A stretch of 29,390 bases of DNA, from positions 1-29,390 of the forward strand of contig QXVZ01023136.1 in assembly GCA_008931825.1 (NCBI GenBank). The letters are read 5' to 3'. Of this stretch, positions 17,676-26,059 are shown piece after piece (within the stretch, counting starts at the first letter, position 1; each line of letters begins with the position of its first letter). The notes under the pieces are model-generated. The model ran no database searches, was not told the DNA's origin, and saw only the letters and a program-made list of their open reading frames with translations. A program made the translations under genes and the position numbers. The stretch is from Phallusia fumigata (Eukaryota > Chordata > Ascidiacea > Phlebobranchia > Ascidiidae).

Positions 17676-18555
17676 CGGTATTTTGTACATCCCTTGCACC
17701 CCTGTACATTTATTCGCTTTGGTGTGTTTTGACTTTTAAAATGGGGTATTGTTAACATTGTTGTACATTTGTACAAAAGTTAAATAAACAGTGTACCTTT
17801 TTTAAGATTTTAAATGACAATATTGGTTTGTTTCTTCACAGTTCCATCGATTTTAAAGTTTAATTTTGTACTAACTATGAAATAAAAACTATGCTATTCA
17901 CAATTTGAAAACATAGTTTCGGGGACATTGAATAAAAGGAACATTTCATCCTTGTTTTTACAATGAAAAAGCGAATGTTTTTTTTACAATAAAAACTGCT
18001 GTAAAGATGGACTGGTTTCTGTACTTTGTAGTAAAAAGAGTGTAACAATGTACGTCATAGCGTCAGAAAACCAACAGCAATCTAAAACTCGCAATTTCTT
18101 TGGATTTTGCATGTTGAGTTGAGTTGAGTTTATTTCGCTCGGTGAAAGAAAGCATAGCGACACAATATCACTAAATCAATCACCAGGTCGGAAATAGCTG
18201 CGCAACGTTAAAACGTTATGAGGCGCATAAATGTTACGGGCACAATTGGTGGATCAAGGACGAACGCGCTGCAGCTACACCGTAGCTACATGAGATAATT
18301 GTTTAAAGCGGTTTTCTCCTCTTAGAATCATTTCACACTTTGTCGGTTGCCAAGCGAATGACTGACGTTGTGATGGACCGTCATGCGCTAAATGTTTGCA
18401 AATATTTCCTAATAGTACATTGCCCAGGAAGATACGGCATGTTACCTTTAGCTGCAAATAGTTGTTTACCCCAGCAGATACGAAAAACGCTTGAATGCGG
18501 TACGATTATAATGAGTCCACCGTTGAGCTACCTGCTCATTGTAGTTTCGTTGGAG
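17676..18555 (+). repeat. About 0.85-kb repeat, copy 2
   Basis: Begins at the first base after the gap, in register with position 15951. The start of homology at the gap edge suggests allelic contigs or an unresolved tandem repeat. Homology ends around 18555. Confidence 0.8.
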
Positions 18556-18654
18556 CATTTTTACTGTTTTAAGTTGATTGCTTTTGTTTGGTTCAACTCA
18601 TCGGGTCCTCAGGGTTGAAACAATGTCGCTTCTTGTTGAAGGAAACTCAAGCGA

Positions 18655-18731
18655 TCGAGACAGGATTAGAACCCAGAACCTTGGCTATAGCGAGCCTAAG
18701 GCAGTCTCGCTAACTAATCAGCTATTCTGAC
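18655..18731 (-). ncRNA. tRNA-like sequence, probably a tRNA-derived SINE
   Basis: On the minus strand an A-box-like TAGCTGATTAGTTAGCGAG (18724-18706) is followed by a B-box-like GGTTCTAATCC (18673-18663) at tRNA-like spacing. The acceptor stem does not pair well, so this is more likely a SINE head or a decayed tRNA than a working tRNA. Confidence 0.45.
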
Positions 18732-20234
18732 AGCGATTACTTTTGTTCATGTTCGTTTTATGTAACTACCCAGCGTTGTTCACTGTAAGTATACTTTGCC
18801 TTTCATGTATTACTTCACTTTTTGCACGCTTTGACTGTTGAAAGCATCAATGCCACGATATGGACACAATGTCACAAAAAGGTTTCTATGTCAACAAGAG
18901 AAACGCTATCAACACATATACGCAAACAGCCAGTCTTTACCAGGTCCTCGACCTCTTGAATTCGTGGTAAATAATTTATAGGTTTGTTGTGGCCACTCAT
19001 TCGTTCAATAATTCCTGGTGAAAACAAAATCTGTTCAACGGCCTACATTGTTTGTAATATCCAACTATGATTAAACATTCTACCTGAACCAAATCTTCAA
19101 GACATCCGAACTATTAAACACTCCTTTCGGAAGTGTTTAACAGCAGGTTTCAACAAAAAACTTAAAAATCCAAGAACAGAACTCAACTAGAAATTGAATG
19201 CTGATTTCAAGTCCTTGGCCCTGCACCATGTGCGCTCTTATCAATGACGTCATTTTATTCCTCGTTTCCGCTTTTTCGTGTGCCGCTTATTTTCCCTCTA
19301 TTCCATGCATTTGAAACATTTTAATTTAATATAGTCGTTACATTTCAATCCAGTGTTCTGACAGCCATTTTTGCTACTTTTATGCTTCTTGTATTTTTCA
19401 GGGTTTATCCCTAGGTTAACTTGGTTTGCTTTTCGTCGCAAATCCCATATGCCAGTAAATAAATGTCGCCACACCCAGCACGCCGTTTTTATTGTAAATA
19501 TTGATCACCTTAAAATGTGTTAGAAATGTAAAACGAGCAGCCTAATATACACAGCACATACGCGTGATATCCGGATAAAGAGGTCGAGTTTATATTCAGG
19601 TTGTTTTCACAGCAGGAAAACAACAGCGAAAATAATGTAAAGTCATAGCTTTTAGATTCAGTTTCGCTATTTTTAAGGTAGTTGTCAATTTGATAGCTAG
19701 TTTGTGCAAAAGGTATACGTCAGAGAAGATCATATTCTTAAATAACCTTACCACAGTAAAAAGCATTAACGTGATTATGACAATTGCAATTGTTAAAACG
19801 TTTGCTATTTAATGTATTCATTACGTGCAAGCTCACTTGTCGTTTTATTTTCGATGAGGTTTTTTTGTTAATATGGATGTTGAAGCCGTTTACTGCAGAC
19901 AAGTTTAAGATTTATAACATGTCTATCCAAAACAAAAATAAGAGAAAACTACATTTGACACAAATAGTCCAGTTTATTGATAGCAAAGACGCTATAAAAG
20001 GTACGGTGGTGTTTTACGCTTATTACGGCAGCATTTATTTGTGTTTCTGTATGTGCTATCATGTTTATGAGAGGTTTTGTTGTTATACGAGAAGATGCTT
20101 TCAGTTTCCCAACGCACTTTGGAAAAAAGGCTTCTTTCATTTTCTGTTTTTGTATTTTTTTCGTGTTCGTATTGTTGAAGCAATTCCAGATGTACCAGTC
20201 GCGTTTGGTTTGCATGATAAGCAAAGGTTGCCGT

Positions 20235-20250
20235 CATTTCCTGTTTTTAG
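20235..20250 (+). promoter_or_regulatory. Conserved acceptor-like site upstream of lectin gene A
   Basis: CATTTCCTGTTTTTAG ends 20 bases before the ATG at 20270. The same form occurs in unit B. It fits a trans-splice acceptor or the end of a 5' UTR intron. Confidence 0.45.
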
Positions 20251-20269
20251 CTAACAGAGTTGGAATAAA

Positions 20270-20315
20270 ATGAGGATAATACTTTTGCTGTTGGTGACGT
20301 ACGTTGCAAGTTGTG
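20270..20315 (+). CDS. Lectin A exon 1: signal peptide
   Basis: M-R-I-I-L-L-L-L-V-T-Y-V-A-S-C, then donor G|GTAAGT in phase 1. The start is supported by the equal position in unit B and by stops upstream. Confidence 0.8.
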
Positions 20316-22358
20316 GTAAGTCATTTGTTTGCAGCAATCAAAACACAACTGCTACATTTGCAAACATTCCACAGAAACAACTGAAGCAATTGGCAAAATA
20401 TTTTGCGAGGATACAAAAAAAACAATATGCTGCAATGAAGACCAAGTAATTCATATTATCGACGCAAATTACGGACGAACGGATGACACGTACGTAAAAG
20501 CATAAATGCTCAAAGTATGTGGCAGCATTGCAATTTCCTAAAAATTTATCAAAAAGTTAGTTATATAACTGATTCATGTTGCAAGAATTGCTTGGGTTCA
20601 TTTACTTCACAAGTATATAGGCTACCTGTAGTATGATAGTAAATGCAAAAAGATAGTAAAACCATATCTGTGTCTAAACGCGTTGGTTTGATTAAAACTT
20701 ATGCTTGCAATTAGAAAAAACGCTATAATGTACACCATCGTTCTTGGCCACTTTGGACAAGTTAACTTTGAGAAATTTAGATTTACTTTACCAGGGTTTG
20801 CAAAGAACCACATACAAACACAAACTGTGTTAGCGAAACATCAAAGAACATTATCACCAATGAGTGTGAAAATCAGCAAAAGTGCGAACTGTGCGCTTGT
20901 AATGATGTCTTTATGGACCCTTGTCGCGGAACAGTTAAATACATCAACGTTACTTTCACCTGCATAGGTAAAAGCGTCAGGAAAGTATATGGTTTGTAAC
21001 TTTATTCAGTTGTTTGGGACGATGAACATTTCTAAAACATAGGGCAAATAACTCTGAAGTGGACGACAAGAAGAAAGTAGAAAAGTAAAAATTTACAATT
21101 GTTTTTGTTAAATACTTCATATAGTGTTTTGAATAACGCAAAATACCCTTTTACCACGGTCCGTATTGTAAAAGAGTACACAAGCGTTCTTTAATACCTT
21201 GGCCACAACATGGAAACAATTGTACTGTGTAATTGTAAACAATGTTTGTCACAAATGGTAGACAAACAAAGCAGAATGACGGTGCCTATGCACACGGTCT
21301 AAATATGCCATAAAAAATATATGAAAGAATCGGATATATTCAGTAAACCAAACATTGACGCCATGTGAAGGGTAACCATTACAATTTGTTTAATTCACAT
21401 AGTACGCATTCTTAATTTGCCGTGGGTGAGTAATTAATTTATGCGTTTTATCTCCAGATCCAAATCTAAAATCAACAACCACCCCGCATCCTCAGACAAC
21501 GACTGAAGGCCAACGTACAAAAGAATCCACGGAACTTTCGACTGCAACAACTGGTGAAAGTACCGCCGTTACTCCTTCATTAGCTTCAACTGCTGTGCCG
21601 ACTTCAGAAGCGATTTTCACGTCAACAGCAACAAATTCAACACCAAATCGAGGCAAAAATCCTCCGAACATTGTAAGTCGGAGATTACTGCTTGGTGATG
21701 AGCTTAGTTTAAAGTCGGTGCAAATTACAAAATAAGGCTCATTGAAACCTTGACGTAATAAAATCCGTCGCCCAAACCCCGTTTTAAGGTAAACAGCTGT
21801 AAACTTTCAATTCTTGGCAAGCCTGTTGAAAGGAAGTAGATAGGTGTTGGCGTAGATAGGCGTAATTAAAGAAAAAGTTTCATTTGATAAAATCCAATCT
21901 CTAATTATGAAGCTTGTGTAGTTGCCGATGGAACAAGTATAGGATTCAAAACAAGGTATTTTGTTTTATCACTTATTACCATTGATATTCCAACCAGCCA
22001 TCAGCACACAAGTTGATGTACTTTTACATGTACTAATTTTATGTTTTGCGTTTAGGCTTTATACGTTGGAATTGCCGTAGGATTACTGGCGTTTCTCCTT
22101 GTGGTGGCTATTTTGCTCGTTTACATCATTAGGAGAAAACGAAGGTCGTCGATGTTGAAAGAAGGCTCGAAAGTAAACATCAAAACAGAAAAACATACCG
22201 TGGGTTTTGGAACGGATATTGTGTACACACACGAACAAAACGAAACCGGTTCTCCAACTAAAGAGGTAGCGCTCAATCCAATCTACAATTTGGACGCGCC
22301 TGAGTGCAATGAAAAGGAGGAAGTGATAAACCCAATATACGATTTTTCACGTTCGTGA
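20270..22358 (+). CDS. Transmembrane SUEL/rhamnose-binding lectin receptor A (five exons)
   Basis: Exons 20270-20315, 20376-20489 (plus or minus one base), 20795-20967, 21458-21672 and 22056-22358, all GT-AG, giving about 283 residues. Order: signal peptide, one SUEL/rhamnose-binding lectin domain with both family motifs (A-N-Y-G-R-T-D and D-P-C followed by K-Y-I-N-V), a 72-residue Thr/Ser/Pro stalk likely to be O-glycosylated, a single membrane helix, a basic stop-transfer R-R-K-R-R, and a tail with two NPIY motifs. Known rhamnose-binding lectins bind L-rhamnose or galactose-type sugars and are mostly secreted and involved in egg biology or immunity. A membrane-anchored form with NPxY tails suggests a surface receptor that is internalised or signals through PTB-domain adaptors; that is inference. 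The paralogue is at 26014-28103. Confidence 0.85.
20376..20489 (+). CDS. Lectin A exon 2: first half of SUEL domain with YGR motif
   Basis: Encodes E-T-T-E-A-I-G then F-C-E, I-C-C and V-I-H-I-I-D-A-N-Y-G-R-T-D-D, the conserved N-terminal half of a rhamnose-binding lectin. A length of 115 is needed to stay in frame, as in unit B. By my count of the listing it is 114-115, so the base run near 20395-20405 should be rechecked before calling a frameshift. Confidence 0.75.
20795..20967 (+). CDS. Lectin A exon 3: second half of SUEL domain with DPC motif
   Basis: 173 bases, phase 2 to 1. V-C-K-E-P-H, N-C-V-S-E-T-S-K-N, C-E-L-C-A-C, then V-F-M-D-P-C-R-G-T-V-K-Y-I-N-V-T-F-T-C, the classic SUEL C-terminal block. 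It has more cysteines than the usual pattern. The longer open frame 20701-20967 is a different reading frame over the same bases. Confidence 0.85.
21458..21672 (+). CDS. Lectin A exon 4: Thr/Ser-rich mucin-like stalk
   Basis: 215 bases, phase 1 to 0. Rich in T, S and P (for example T-T-T-P-H-P-Q-T-T-T-E-G-Q-R) and ending N-S-T-P-N-R-G-K-N-P-P-N-I. It is likely an extended O-glycosylated spacer. If the donor is skipped, the frame continues for about 20 codons to a stop. Confidence 0.82.
22056..22358 (+). CDS. Lectin A exon 5: membrane helix and double-NPIY tail
   Basis: 101 codons with stop. A-L-Y-V-G-I-A-V-G-L-L-A-F-L-L-V then V-A-I-L-L-V-Y-I-I helix, R-R-K-R-R stop-transfer, a D-I-V-Y-T-H-E tyrosine, then L-N-P-I-Y-N-L-D and I-N-P-I-Y-D-F. 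TGA at 22356-22358. Spacing of 20 residues between the NPIY tyrosines is shared with the paralogues. Confidence 0.88.
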   Translation, partial: ALYVGIAVGLLAFLLVVAILLVYIIRRKRRSSMLKEGSKVNIKTEKHTVGFGTDIVYTHEQNETGSPTKEVALNPIYNLDAPECNEKEEVINPIYDFSRS

Positions 22359-22686
22359 CGTTTTCGTTTTCTAAGTTGTTGAAAGAAAAAAACGACATTA
22401 ACTTACCCCCGAACTGTTACCTCGGTGACAAAGTGTTTGGGGTTTGATGTTGCTTAGCCTGTGAGAAAGCTGTTTTAAAGGAATTTCCTTTCTAAGGCTA
22501 CACCAATGTTTTGTGCTGTGCCTACCGTAACTATTTCCCTAAATCGGCAACATTCTGTATTGATGGCTTAACAAATATGTAGATGTACATACATGTAAAT
22601 GTGTGACCTAGTTATCGTGTTTATTCCTTTATCCTTAGAACTTGCGGCTGTAAAGCCATTACAACCATGGCTTGATGCAGATAAAA

Positions 22687-22697
22687 AATAAAATAAA
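22687..22697 (+). terminator. Overlapping poly(A) signals for lectin gene A
   Basis: Two overlapping AATAAA motifs (22687-22692 and 22692-22697), about 330 bases after the stop codon. Confidence 0.5.
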
Positions 22698-23152
22698 ACT
22701 TGGTTAGCTAAATCGCTTTGATTAAACACATTGCTTGGATTTGTTTGCATCAAATCTATAATTACCTGAAAATTTTTTTTTAAACGTTACTAATTGGCGA
22801 TTTAATGACATATATGTCAATCCGGGACAAAAACTTAAATTAACATTGTAAACTGTTTGTAAAACACAAACCGAAGTGGAGTTGAAAATTACATGAGGGT
22901 TGGTAGGAGTTAAGACTTCAACAATGCATCTCCATCGGTACTATTATGGGTACAGTTATGGTACGCACCATATTTATTATATGCGTTGCACCCTGAATAA
23001 ATATAAACAATAACTTGTGTCTGTACATTTTTTTCAAAACACAAATGCAATTGTACATTTATAGCGTAGTACAGCGCTATTTTGTTGTTTAAATACTGGT
23101 TTTCAACAAAGATGGGTAGCAGTGGGTCAGCGGGAGCACCCCTACCACACAG

Positions 23153-23390
23153 CAACAACTGCCGAGTCTTGGACCAGTGTTACCGCAACAACAAGCTATT
23201 CAGAAACAGCTGAATATACGCATCAATACAGGACAGCACTGTTGGAGAAACAAGCACACGGTACGGAGAGAAACTACAAACTAGCACTACAAGTGAAGGG
23301 CATACTTCAACTACAATTGTTGATATCCACGATCATTTAAGTTACTTCATATTGAGAAACAACGACCAGCAAAACGAGCAAAGAATATTT
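23153..23390 (+). pseudogene. Second mucin-like exon of unit A, frameshifted
   Basis: The matching exon in unit B (28633-28904) is open throughout. Here the same T/S-rich reading (A-T-T-A-E-S, T-S-V-T-A-T-T-S-Y-S-E-T-A-E) starts after an acceptor at 23152 but shifts frame near 23230-23240 owing to extra bases. It then reads non-mucin residues to a stop at 23340, while the original frame reappears at the 3' end (T-S-K-T-S-K-E-Y, before GTAGGT). It is either a decayed exon or one using a different splice pattern. Confidence 0.5.
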
Positions 23391-23676
23391 TGCAGTAGGT
23401 TGAAAGGCTTTTACTGCTACAATTTTAAACAATTTTGCAAAATTTTACTTTTAAAACCTAGTTTTCAAGGCCTGTGAACTGACATATTTCAAAATCACCC
23501 AAAAGCAAACTTACGGGATATCTTAAATCGGAATAAAAACCCCCAAGAAAAGGCATCGACCAACGTTTGGGAAATTATTGGTTGATTTTTGAATCTCTTC
23601 TTGTGTAAACACACAAAAATATACCATTACAAATGAAAACCTATCGTCAGGTTATAAAATGAAAACATTTCAACAG

Positions 23677-23997
23677 GCTCTTTACGTTGGCGTGGGAGTC
23701 TTTCTTCTTTTGGTGGTGTTCGTGGCTGTTTATGTCATCAGGAGAAAACGAAAGTCAATAACGTCAAGTGAATTGGAGAAAGGCAACATTACCGACCACA
23801 CAAATAGCGTGGGTTTAAACAACCATACATCTGAGCAAATAAACGCCAATAAACAAACAAATGTGACAGGGCAGGACCTTATGAACATCAAACAGATGGT
23901 TTTGAATCCAATATATCACTTGGACACTCCAGAAGAGTGCAATGAAACGGAAATCGTTGATAATCCGATATACGAATCAAAATATAGTGATGTTTAA
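23677..23997 (+). CDS. Second TM/NPIY-tail exon of unit A, no lectin exon of its own
   Basis: After acceptor TTTCAACAG, 106 residues in phase 0: A-L-Y-V-G-V-G-V-F-L-L-L-V-V-F-V-A-V-Y-V helix, I-R-R-K-R-K, a polar Asn/Thr-rich stretch, then L-N-P-I-Y-H-L-D and D-N-P-I-Y-E and a third tyrosine near the end (K-Y-S-D-V). TAA at 23995-23997, with AATAAA at 24045-24050. It is clearly related to lectin exon 5 but much diverged. No signal peptide or SUEL exon lies between 22359 and 23112, so it is either an alternative 3' end of lectin gene A or part of a broken gene. Confidence 0.7.
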   Translation, partial: ALYVGVGVFLLLVVFVAVYVIRRKRKSITSSELEKGNITDHTNSVGLNNHTSEQINANKQTNVTGQDLMNIKQMVLNPIYHLDTPEECNETEIVDNPIYESKYSDV

Positions 23998-24044
23998 TAA
24001 GCAAAAAGATTGATTTGACCCCTGATCGCCAGAAGCTTGTATAC

Positions 24045-24050
24045 AATAAA
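24045..24050 (+). terminator. Poly(A) signal after second cassette of unit A
   Basis: AATAAA 48 bases after the TAA at 23997. A nearby signal favours a used 3' end for this cassette. Confidence 0.45.
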
Positions 24051-24940
24051 TACATGTCCTGTCACCAGCTGCACTGATGAGACCTTGCAGGTTGAAACAG
24101 TGTGCACTGTCTGCAGCTTAGAAATCATTATTAGCTTTTTAATGAATAGGCTACATTGTTTCAACAATCGCTGTTGTTTTAAATCATTGCAATATATATC
24201 ACAGTTCAATATTCGTGTATGCATACATGCGTTATGGAATTCACGTTTCACTTCAACAACTTTCCAATTCTGGGTGTTGTGTTATAAGGATTCGTTTTCG
24301 TAATCGATTATCGTTATATCGTAGTGCTGACGTTGGTAGAGCGCCAGATTTTTCTAGTCCACGCCTTGCTGAATGAAAATGACCAACAGGCCGACTACGG
24401 TGAAAATGACCAACAGGCCGACCTGTTATGACTGTGGCATTACACATACAGTGTGGCGCCAGCAACCATGACGACAAAACTAAAAATGCATTTGCTAGCT
24501 GTTGGCGCGGACATAGGACGATTTGGAAAACATTTGATTATGTCGAAGTAAACGAACAGGCGATCTTGTTACTGTGTCAGTACGTTGCACTGCATACTGT
24601 TACATGAGCCAGTACTCGAAGAAGAGTCTTCTGGCATTAAAACCGGACATATGGCATCCTGCGTTAACGTGCTGTTACTAAAAAAAAATCGTACAGAATT
24701 TCTTTCACCCTTATCCCACTTTTTTGCTTAATGTTTTAATTCCTTTAAAATTGGGACTGCAAAATACATGAACCAGACTTGCAATTGGCAAAGGCGATCC
24801 GATATTACTCCTTTGCTGTTACATCCTACTTGTTACATCCTTCCAACGTTTGAACTTGTTAGTCTTTTTTATCATTTTTAGTCTATCGGGTTTAGGAGTT
24901 TACATGTATTTTGTTTAATTGCATAATGAAGAAACTGGTA
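24051..24940. other. Spacer between duplication units
   Basis: No gene seen. It contains an A-box-like tRNA fragment (TTGGTAGAGCGCCAG near 24333) without a B box, and a 22-base direct repeat at 24374-24395 and 24401-24422. Short open frames on both strands overlap each other and resemble nothing known. Confidence 0.55.
24374..24422 (+). repeat. 22-base direct repeat, two copies
   Basis: TGAAAATGACCAACAGGCCG plus AC occurs at 24374-24395 and again at 24401-24422, a 27-base period. Function unknown. Confidence 0.85.
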
Positions 24941-26013
24941 TGATACAACGCTTTGCTTTTTTCCGTGCATTCGAATCTTTCGCATTTAATATAGTTATTA
25001 CATTTTATTCCAGTGTTCTGAAGCCTTTTTTGCTACATTTAACGACTAAATTAAAGGTTGGCCTTATCACCGTTTCGTAATAACCCAAAAGCACCATATG
25101 TCAGCAAACAAATATTGCTGTTGTTTACACACGGTTTTAAGGGTGGACATTGATAACCATAAATGTAGTAAAATAAAACGCAGAACGAGCAGCTTAATTT
25201 GCACTGACACATGTTGTACTTGATAGCTGTCGTTATAAAAAGAAGAACCAGTTAGGCTGTTTTCACAGCAGAAAAACAACAGCAAACAACGTAAACTTAT
25301 ATCTTTTAGGTTTTAGTTACTATTGTTAAGGAAGTTGTCAATTTGTTAGCTAATTTAAAAGGTAGAAAAAAAACATGTGTTGTCGAAAACAGTAGTTTTT
25401 ACCCTTACTGCAGTTTATTTTAAATATTTCTGAAAAACGTGAAAATATATTCGACCCACAACAAAAAGTGTAAACATGATGACGACAACAGCGATTGATA
25501 AAACGTTTGCGTTTTCACGTCATACAATTGCTCTCTGGCCATTATGTTTTAAATTAAGCTTGTTGTGGTTGGTATGGATTATAAAGACGTTAACTTCGGA
25601 CAAATTCAAGATTTATAACATGTTTATTCAAAACAAAACAAATTAGCAAATTGTTGCCCTATAACGCCCCACAATGGACCTTGCAAACCGCTAAAGAAAC
25701 GATGTAAGTTGTTTGACACAAAAAGCCAAGGTTATTGGCCGCAAAAAAGATTATAAAAAGTACAGTGCTGTTTCACGGTGTTTGTGGCAGCAACCAATTG
25801 TGTTTCTATTTGTTTTAAAATGATTATGACAGGTTATATTGGTACAAGAGAAAATTCAATTTCTACATGGAAAAACGGCTTTTTTTCTGTTTTTGTATTT
25901 TTCTGAGATCGTATTGCTGAAGCAATAACAGATGTACCAGTCTGGTTAGTTTTGTATATTAAGCAAAATGTTTGCATCATTTCCTATTTCTTAGCCTACA
26001 GAGTTGGAATAAA
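24940..26013. other. 5' flank of lectin gene B
   Basis: Aligns with 19280-20269, with many indels. No exon is seen. The open frame of unit A at 19784-20254 is broken by stops in the matching part here, which argues that neither is coding. Confidence 0.65.
25979..25994 (+). promoter_or_regulatory. Conserved acceptor-like site upstream of lectin gene B
   Basis: CATTTCCTATTTCTTAG-type pyrimidine tract ending at 25994, 20 bases before the ATG at 26014; it matches the site at 20235-20250. Confidence 0.45.
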
Positions 26014-26059
26014 ATGAAGACATTGATTTTGATGTTGGTGACGTACATTGCAAGTTACG
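26014..26059 (+). CDS. Lectin B exon 1: signal peptide
   Basis: M-K-T-L-I-L-M-L-V-T-Y-I-A-S-Y, donor G|GTGAGT in phase 1. Same length as in gene A. Confidence 0.82.

Larger units (their letters stand above)
15846..20269. other. Intergenic region between GPCR and first lectin gene
   Basis: Contains the GPCR 3' UTR, repeated blocks, an inverted repeat, the assembly gap and a tRNA-like sequence, all listed separately. From about 18.75 to 19.28 kb I see nothing recognisable. From about 19.28 kb the sequence is the 5' flank of the first lectin gene and is shared with about 24.94-26.01 kb. Confidence 0.6.
19280..24940 (+). repeat. Tandem segmental duplication, unit A (about 5.7 kb)
   Basis: Unit A holds a complete transmembrane rhamnose-binding lectin gene plus a second mucin/TM cassette. 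It aligns with unit B (about 24940 to the window end) at an offset of about 5.74 kb across 5' flank, exons and introns; the start codons are 5,744 bases apart and the stop codons 5,745. Edges are approximate. Confidence 0.85.

Noticed and set aside
17131..17776. Long open frames of mostly X
   Set aside because: They cross the 398-base run of N and exist only because N contains no stop codons.
19784..20254. 156-residue open frame upstream of lectin gene A
   Set aside because: The homologous sequence in unit B (about 25.5-25.99 kb) has stops and indels, there is no domain, and it ends against the lectin gene's acceptor-like site; it is flank, not a gene.
20701..20967. 88-residue open frame over lectin A exon 3
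   Set aside because: The wrong frame: the correct frame, set by splice phase, gives the SUEL DPC motif, as in gene B.
23994..24477. Opposing open frames of 74-88 residues after the second cassette
   Set aside because: They overlap on opposite strands, include a simple direct repeat and have no recognisable features.
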